A DNA stretch of 64,000 nucleotides, taken from an uncultured Bacteroidales bacterium (GTDB lineage Bacteria > Bacteroidota > Bacteroidia > Bacteroidales > Tenuifilaceae). The position numbers were made by a program, and so were the translations under genes. Under the pieces are notes generated by a model that ran no database searches, was not told the DNA's origin, and was given only the letters and a program-made list of their open reading frames with translations. Within the stretch, counting starts at the first letter, position 1; each line of letters opens with the position of its first letter. This document shows positions 58,628-64,000 of this stretch, piece by piece. The DNA is taken from positions 1-64,000 of the forward strand of contig CALBBQ010000024.1 of the NCBI GenBank assembly GCA_937926785.1, in the 5' to 3' direction.

Positions 58628-58802
58628 AATACTTCCTTTTTGCCTACTCCTGTAAATCGTATTTGAATTAAGATTAGCAAAGGTTGGTTGTGAGTTAGGG
58701 ATTCCTGGGTTTTAGCACACATTAACACTTAGAAGTTAACCTTATTGCAGCGATAAGCATCAAATTATCGTCGTTAAGGTTGAATTCTCAAACAAGTTAA
58801 TT

Positions 58803-61442
58803 ATGCTCAACAAACTTACTCTAACTTTTTTGCTAATCGCTATAGTTTGCGTTTATCCAGGTTTATTTGCACAACCCAATGTAAAGCAGGCCTGTGTTGC
58901 CGAAAGGGTAAATCCCAAAACACCCCAAATAGATGGTATATTAAACGATGAGGTATGGCAGCTTGGTTCCTGGTGTAGCGATTTTACCCAGCACGAACCT
59001 AATAATGGTGCAAAACCTAACCAAAAAACGGAGTTTAGAGTTACCTACGATAATGAATTTATTTATGCAGCCTTCCGCCTTTACGATACTGAACCCGATA
59101 AGATTGTTGCTAGGGTTACCCGCCGCGACGACATTGAGGGCGATTACGTAGCTATTGGATTTGATTCCTACTTCGACAAGCGGACGGCTTTCATTTTTTG
59201 TGTGTCGGCATCGGGCACAAAAATGGATATGGTGATGACCGAGAATGGCGATAGAGAGGATAAGAATTGGGACCCTATATGGTGGGCAAAAGCCCACAGG
59301 GATGAGCTGGGCTGGACCGCTGAGATGAAGATACCCCTTAACCAGTTTCGTTTTTCTGCCGCCGATGAGCAAGTTTGGGGTATCCAGGTTGGCCGACATA
59401 TCTACCGAAACCAGGAAACCGATTTTTGGCAGCATGTTCCAAAAGATGCTCCCGGATTTGTTCATCTATTTGGCGAGCTTCACGGGTTAAAAGGTCTAAC
59501 TCCTAAGCGTCAGGTGGAAGTTGCCCCCTATCTCGTTACTAAAACGGAAAGTTTCAAGCCTGAGGCCGGTAACCCGTTCATGACTGGTCGGCGAAACGGA
59601 CTGAATGCAGGTGTTGATGCTAAAATTGGCTTGACAAACAATTTCACCCTCGACCTCACCGTAAATCCCGATTTTGGACAGGTTGAAGCCGATCCGGCTG
59701 AGGTTAACCTAACCGAGTTCGAAACCTATTTTGAGGAAAAACGCCCTTTCTTTATCGAGGGGAGCAATCTGCTAAGCTTTCCGCTCATGTTTGGCGATGG
59801 CGATTTGGCAACCAATAACCTTTTTTACTCAAGGCGAATAGGGCGTGCTCCCCAACGCAACCCTGCGTTAGATGATAATGAGTATGCCCGTGTACCCCTG
59901 AATACCACTATTCTTGGTGCTGCTAAACTTACCGGGCGAACCAGCAATGGTTTATCGGTCGGTTTGCTTGAAAGCATAACAGGAGATGCCTATGCTCGGG
60001 TTGATTCTTCAGGACGACGATACCATGAACTTGTGGAACCATTAACAAACTATACCGTTATTTCTGCTATGCAGGAAGCCCATGGGGGGAATACCATCCT
60101 CTCAGGCATGCTCACCTCAACCAATCGTTCTTTAAACAGTCTGTTAAAGCCGGAGTATCATCGAAACGCTTTCTCAGGAGGTATTGATATTATGCACCTG
60201 TGGTCGAACAAAAAGTACCTGTTTGAAGCGAAACTGTTTGGCAGCCATGTTAATGGCACAAGGGAAGCCATTTTGGGCACCCAAACCAGCCCGGCACGCT
60301 ACTTCCAACGACCCGATATCACCCATGTAAAGCTTGACTCATCTAGAACATCACTAAACGGAAGCGGGGGTTTACTACAGTTTGGAAAGGTAGGAGAGGG
60401 GCATCTGAGATACATGACTGCCGTTGCATGGCGTTCGCCTCAACTTGAGATTAATGACATTGGCTATGTACAAAATGTAGATGATATTTTTCAGGTGGTT
60501 TGGGTTGGGTTTCGTTACTGGGAGCCAACACAGCTATATCGCTCAGTAAATATAAACGTAAACCAGTGGACTGGTTGGAATTTTGGCGGTGAATCAACCT
60601 ATAAAGGAGCCAATGTAAACTTAAATCTACAGTTCCCAAACTACTGGTTTTTTGGGGGAGGAGTAAACTGGAATGGAGAAAATTTAAGCGCCTCCGAGTT
60701 GCGTGGCGGTCCTGCATTGAGGTTGCCCGGCGGATGGAACTATTGGCTTAGCATTAGAACAGATGGACGTAAGAACCTAATTCTCGGCGTTAATACTAGT
60801 GAATATAATGGTTTCAGTAACAGCTCCACAAGCCGGAGTATGTCGCTTTCGCTTACCTATAAGCCCATTAAAAGCTTACTGCTTAGGGTTAGCCCATCAT
60901 ATTCATATAGTAAAAATGAGCTGGCTTATGTTACCAACGTGAACACCGCCAATGATACCCGATACATTCGTGGACATCTCAGCAGGCAAACATGGGCTAT
61001 GTCGTTAAGGTTGGAGTACAGTATTAACCCTGACCTTTCAATTCAGTACTATGGTCGTCCTTACCTGACCAGCGGAAAGTACTCCGACTTTAAGTTCATT
61101 ACTGATTCCAAAGCGAAAAAGTATGCAGACAGGTTTTCACATTTCGCCAGTAATCAGCTGAGCTATGACTCGGCTAACGAGGAGTATCTGGTTGATGAGA
61201 ATACCGATGGGGCAACCGACTACTCGTTCTCTAACCGCAACTTTAACTACCTTAACCTGCAGTCAAACCTGATTGTTCGTTGGGAGTATCGTCCTGGGTC
61301 AACGGTATATTTTGTGTGGACACACGGTAAAGAAACTTACGAATCTATTTACAGCCGGTCAGTTAACCATGATATTGATAATTTATGGGATTCGCATCCA
61401 CACAATATTTTTCTGGTTAAGCTATCCTATCGTTTTAACTAA
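58803..61442 (+). CDS. DUF5916 outer-membrane protein with CBM9-like domain
   Basis: The 879-residue exported protein has a signal peptide (about 1-23, ending GLFAQ). A CBM9-like beta-sandwich (about 30-220, PQIDGILNDEVWQLGSW and GWTAEMKIPLNQFRF) opens the mature part. The DUF5916 region follows, with the conserved block DLTVNPDFGQVEADPAEVNLTEFETYFEEKRPFFIEG (about 280-316). A C-terminal beta-barrel ends in an aromatic residue (KLSYRFN). Function of the family is unknown; CBM9 domains bind sugar ends, so glycan binding or import is plausible but not shown. It is a single gene with its own terminator. Confidence 0.9.
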   Translation: MLNKLTLTFLLIAIVCVYPGLFAQPNVKQACVAERVNPKTPQIDGILNDEVWQLGSWCSDFTQHEPNNGAKPNQKTEFRVTYDNEFIYAAFRLYDTEPDKIVARVTRRDDIEGDYVAIGFDSYFDKRTAFIFCVSASGTKMDMVMTENGDREDKNWDPIWWAKAHRDELGWTAEMKIPLNQFRFSAADEQVWGIQVGRHIYRNQETDFWQHVPKDAPGFVHLFGELHGLKGLTPKRQVEVAPYLVTKTESFKPEAGNPFMTGRRNGLNAGVDAKIGLTNNFTLDLTVNPDFGQVEADPAEVNLTEFETYFEEKRPFFIEGSNLLSFPLMFGDGDLATNNLFYSRRIGRAPQRNPALDDNEYARVPLNTTILGAAKLTGRTSNGLSVGLLESITGDAYARVDSSGRRYHELVEPLTNYTVISAMQEAHGGNTILSGMLTSTNRSLNSLLKPEYHRNAFSGGIDIMHLWSNKKYLFEAKLFGSHVNGTREAILGTQTSPARYFQRPDITHVKLDSSRTSLNGSGGLLQFGKVGEGHLRYMTAVAWRSPQLEINDIGYVQNVDDIFQVVWVGFRYWEPTQLYRSVNINVNQWTGWNFGGESTYKGANVNLNLQFPNYWFFGGGVNWNGENLSASELRGGPALRLPGGWNYWLSIRTDGRKNLILGVNTSEYNGFSNSSTSRSMSLSLTYKPIKSLLLRVSPSYSYSKNELAYVTNVNTANDTRYIRGHLSRQTWAMSLRLEYSINPDLSIQYYGRPYLTSGKYSDFKFITDSKAKKYADRFSHFASNQLSYDSANEEYLVDENTDGATDYSFSNRNFNYLNLQSNLIVRWEYRPGSTVYFVWTHGKETYESIYSRSVNHDIDNLWDSHPHNIFLVKLSYRFN

Positions 61443-61461
61443 AGGTTTCACTAGTTGTGTG

Positions 61462-61490
61462 AAAAAGCCGATGAACCACATCGGCTTTTT
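61462..61490 (+). terminator. terminator of DUF5916 gene
   Basis: A 12-bp stem AAAAAGCCGATG/CATCGGCTTTTT (61462-61473 and 61479-61490) with a 5-nt loop is followed by a short T/G-rich tail. Confidence 0.85.
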
Positions 61491-61558
61491 GGTTTGAACA
61501 ACTAAGGTTCCAATTCGTTTATGTATATTGGTCATTGCAAATATTCATGCATGGCATT

Positions 61559-62188
61559 ATGAGAGGTCCAGTAAAACTATTAACCGTATATGCTTTAGCT
61601 GGAGTGCTGCTAGGCGCTTGCAAGGCATCAAAAAAAATTGAAGTTATGAGTTCAAGAACCGAAACAGTTACTTTAGGAGCCGGTTGCTTTTGGTGTGTTG
61701 AAGCTATTTTTAGCCGGGTAAATGGTGTAATTAAGGTTGAATCGGGCTATGCCGGGGGGCATGTGAAGAACCCCTCCTATCAGGAAGTGTGTACCGGTAC
61801 AACTGGCCATGCCGAGGTGGTTCAGGTTACCTTTAACCCCGATGTTGTACCTTTTACTAAGATTCTTGAAATTTATTTCAAGACCCATGATCCCACAACC
61901 TTAAACCGACAGGGTGCCGATATCGGAACGCAGTACCGTTCGGTTATTTTCTACCACACCGAGGAACAAAAAGTTACAGCACAGGAAATTATCTCTCAGC
62001 TCGAGGTCTCTGGTATCTGGAGTAATCCCATTGTTACGGCGGTAGAGCCCTTTATTAACTTCTACAAGGCTGAAGATTATCACCAAAACTACTATGAAGG
62101 GAACCGGAATCAGCCCTACTGCCGCATGGTAATTACCCCTAAGCTTGAAAAGTTCGAAAAGGTTTTTAACGAATACCTTAAAAAGTAG
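61559..62188 (+). CDS. msrA: peptide methionine sulfoxide reductase MsrA, predicted lipoprotein
   Basis: The 209-residue enzyme reduces S-methionine sulfoxide in proteins. The catalytic motif GCFWC is at 42-46 (C43 is the nucleophile), followed by ESGYAGGHVKNPSYQEVCTGTTGHAEVVQVTF and the Tyr/Glu pocket. Unlike most MsrA it has an N-terminal lipobox LLGAC with C21, so it should be lipidated and act in the periplasm or outer membrane. The start at 61559 (MRGPVKLL) makes a proper lipoprotein signal; upstream starts at 61535 and 61547 would give a longer, less regular n-region. The M3 peptidase gene follows 79 nt later. Confidence 0.93.
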   Translation: MRGPVKLLTVYALAGVLLGACKASKKIEVMSSRTETVTLGAGCFWCVEAIFSRVNGVIKVESGYAGGHVKNPSYQEVCTGTTGHAEVVQVTFNPDVVPFTKILEIYFKTHDPTTLNRQGADIGTQYRSVIFYHTEEQKVTAQEIISQLEVSGIWSNPIVTAVEPFINFYKAEDYHQNYYEGNRNQPYCRMVITPKLEKFEKVFNEYLKK

Positions 62189-62267
62189 CTTTGCTAACAT
62201 CAAGTTGCTGGTTAAACCCTGAGCCGGGTTTTACATCAATACTATGTAACCTAATTGTCAAAGCTCT

Positions 62268-64000
62268 ATGAGAAAACTGTTTATGTTTGCAATCATGTTT
62301 GGGCTGGGTGCTACTGGTTTTGCCCAGTCGAACCAGGAAACGAATCCATTCCTAAGCGAGTACACCACTCCATTCAAAGTACCCCCGTTCCACTTAATCA
62401 AGCTTGAACATTACATTCCAGCTTTTGAAAAAGGGATTGAGGAGCAGAAAAAAGAGGTTGATGCCATCATCAATAACCCTAAAGCCCCAACCTTTGAGAA
62501 TACCATATTGGCACTGGACAAATCAGGGAGACTACTCACAAAGGTAAGTGCTGTTTTCTACAGCCTTAATGGTGCTGAAACTTCTCCTGAAATGCAAAAG
62601 ATAGCCCGGGAGATTGCCCCTAAGGTTACAGCGCATCGCGACAATATCAGCTTAAACGAAAAGCTCTTCCAGAGGATTAAATCGGTTTACGAGAACCGTG
62701 ATAAGATGAAGCTGAACGCTTTGCAAAAAAGAACCGTAGAAAGGTACTACGACGATTTTGTTCGTAATGGTGCTAACTTGAGTGAGAGCGATAAGGAAAA
62801 GCTCAGGGAGATAAACCAGAAATTATCTCAGCTGGGGCTGAAGTTTGGCGAAAATCTGCTCGATGAAACTAATAAAAATTTCATCCTGGTTATTGAAAAT
62901 CCTGATGATTTAGACGGTTTATCGCAGGATATTATTGATGCTGCTGCCATTACCGCCAAACAGTTTGGTCATGATGGGAAATGGGTATTCACCCTTCAAA
63001 AACCCAGCATGATACCTTTTCTGCAGTACTCCAAAAAACGCGAGTTGCGCGAGAAACTTTACATGGGTTACCTGATGCGGGGTAACAACAACGACAAGTT
63101 CGACAATAAAGCGATTATCCTTGAAATAGCCAACCTTCGGGCGCAAAAGGCCAAGCTGCTTGGGTACAACACCTTTGCCGAGTATGTGATCAGCAATAAC
63201 ATGGCCAAAACGCCCGAGGCAGTTTATAATTTCCTGAACGAGGTACTTGAACCTGCACTTAAAGCAGCCGAGCACGACCGCGATGCCATGCAAGCCATCA
63301 TCGATCGTGAGGGGGGGAACTTTAAACTTGCTGCGTGGGATTGGTGGTACTATGCCGAGAAGCTTAGGAAAGAAAAGTACGACCTGGATGAGTCCGAGCT
63401 GAAACCCTACTTCATGCTCGATAATGTCCGCGACGGCATGTTCTACGTCGCAACCCAGCTTTATGGCATCACCTTTACCAAACGTACCGATCTGCCTATT
63501 TACCATCCTGAGGTTGAAGTGTTTGAGGTGAAGGATTCCAAAGGGAAGCATGTTGGACTGCTTTACCTCGATTACCATCCGCGTCCGGGTAAACGGGTTG
63601 GTGCATGGTGTGGCCGTTTCCGTCAGCAAACCTACGAAAATGGTAAAAAAATAACACCCATTGTAACCATTGTAACCAACTTCACACGCCCAACTGCTAC
63701 TACTCCTGCCCTGCTTACCTGGGATGAGGTTGAAACCCTTTTCCATGAGTTTGGGCATGCCCTTCATGGCCTGTTTACCGATGGTCCCTACGACCGTATT
63801 GCAGGTAGCGTACCCCGCGATATGGTTGAACTCCCATCGCAGATCATGGAGCACTGGTCAAGGCAGCCTCAGGTGTTAAAGGTTTACGCTAAGCACTACC
63901 AGACCGGTGAGGTTATTCCCGATGCACTGGTCGAAAAGCTTCAGCTTAGCCAAACCTTTAACCAGGGATTTGCCACTGTAGAGTACATTGCAGCTTCTAT
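62268..64000 (+). CDS. M3 family peptidyl-dipeptidase (Dcp-like), exported, partial
   Basis: The open reading frame runs from ATG 62268 past the right edge, giving the first 577 residues. A signal peptide (about 1-19, ending GFAQ) is followed by the M3 helical fold (LSEYTTPFKVPPFHLIKLEHYIPAFEKG near 28-55). The zinc motif HEFGH at about 493-497 is intact; the third ligand (Glu further on) is expected just before the cut. Dcp-type M3 enzymes remove C-terminal dipeptides. Full-length relatives have about 680-700 residues, so roughly 110 are missing. It adds to the exported peptidase set of this window. Confidence 0.94.
   Translation, partial: MRKLFMFAIMFGLGATGFAQSNQETNPFLSEYTTPFKVPPFHLIKLEHYIPAFEKGIEEQKKEVDAIINNPKAPTFENTILALDKSGRLLTKVSAVFYSLNGAETSPEMQKIAREIAPKVTAHRDNISLNEKLFQRIKSVYENRDKMKLNALQKRTVERYYDDFVRNGANLSESDKEKLREINQKLSQLGLKFGENLLDETNKNFILVIENPDDLDGLSQDIIDAAAITAKQFGHDGKWVFTLQKPSMIPFLQYSKKRELREKLYMGYLMRGNNNDKFDNKAIILEIANLRAQKAKLLGYNTFAEYVISNNMAKTPEAVYNFLNEVLEPALKAAEHDRDAMQAIIDREGGNFKLAAWDWWYYAEKLRKEKYDLDESELKPYFMLDNVRDGMFYVATQLYGITFTKRTDLPIYHPEVEVFEVKDSKGKHVGLLYLDYHPRPGKRVGAWCGRFRQQTYENGKKITPIVTIVTNFTRPTATTPALLTWDEVETLFHEFGHALHGLFTDGPYDRIAGSVPRDMVELPSQIMEHWSRQPQVLKVYAKHYQTGEVIPDALVEKLQLSQTFNQGFATVEYIAAS

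Noticed and set aside
62919..63854. Open frame of 311 codons on the minus strand
   Set aside because: It is antisense to the M3 peptidase, whose frame has a signal peptide and an intact HEFGH motif. The minus frame shows no recognisable family and is rich in residues expected from reading the reverse of that gene.

Overview
The window looks like a chromosomal segment of a Bacteroidota bacterium, probably of the Bacteroidales/Marinilabiliales side. The signs are lineage-typical families (DUF4293, GLPGLI, DUF5916, a tricorn-like S41 protease, exported S9 peptidases), many signal peptides ending in AQ, a general lack of Shine-Dalgarno sites, and repeated matches to the Bacteroidota promoter element TAnnTTTG. 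Genus cannot be told from the sequence alone. No insertion sequence, prophage, CRISPR array, rRNA operon or plasmid gene was seen.

Layout. 1-1089 (minus): ribosomal operon rpsF-rpsR-rplI (rplI cut by the window edge), with strong Shine-Dalgarno sites before rpsR and rplI. 1160-11703: housekeeping and transport genes (BFD-like protein, SirB1-like protein, nucleoside phosphorylase, DUF4293, MFS transporter, M16 peptidase, CapA-like protein, TcdA, TatD, acylphosphatase, DUF456, RRM protein). 11761-13843 (minus): arcC-arcB, carbamate kinase and ornithine carbamoyltransferase. 14106-20809 (plus): lipoprotein, FtsK, LolA-like protein and a sulfate-activation run cysC-cysD-cysN. 20773-28106: Nudix hydrolase with a tiny membrane ORF, NlpC/P60 hydrolase, RIC/hemerythrin protein plus LuxR-type regulator, TPR protein, pyruvate kinase, XerD and a 59-residue winged-helix ORF. 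28120-34680: tricorn-like protease and a GH3/beta-lactamase fusion.

34681-39370 is the most accessory-looking stretch. It is AT-rich, has a long non-coding region with a structured RNA-like or MITE-like element, and then three genes on one strand: a small exported four-cysteine protein, a GLPGLI protein and a TonB-receptor-like outer-membrane barrel. A perfect 13-bp hairpin follows the first gene. 40186-40644 holds two tRNA-Leu genes followed by a 103-bp tandem repeat carrying the first 15 nt of one of the tRNAs.

40775-64000 contains two S9 peptidases, an M14 carboxypeptidase, an M3 dipeptidase (cut by the window edge), pyruvate phosphate dikinase, an ankyrin/barrel protein, a carboxyltransferase subunit, tRNA-Thr and tRNA-Tyr, ribH, a TPR membrane protein, recF with DUF721, a TetR/thioesterase pair, a DUF5916 protein and a lipoprotein MsrA.

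Together, the many exported peptidases (M16, S41, two S9, M14, M3), carbamate kinase, PPDK, pyruvate kinase and the carboxyltransferase suggest a cell that lives partly on peptides and amino acids, with pyrophosphate-linked or reversible glycolysis. That lifestyle statement is inference.
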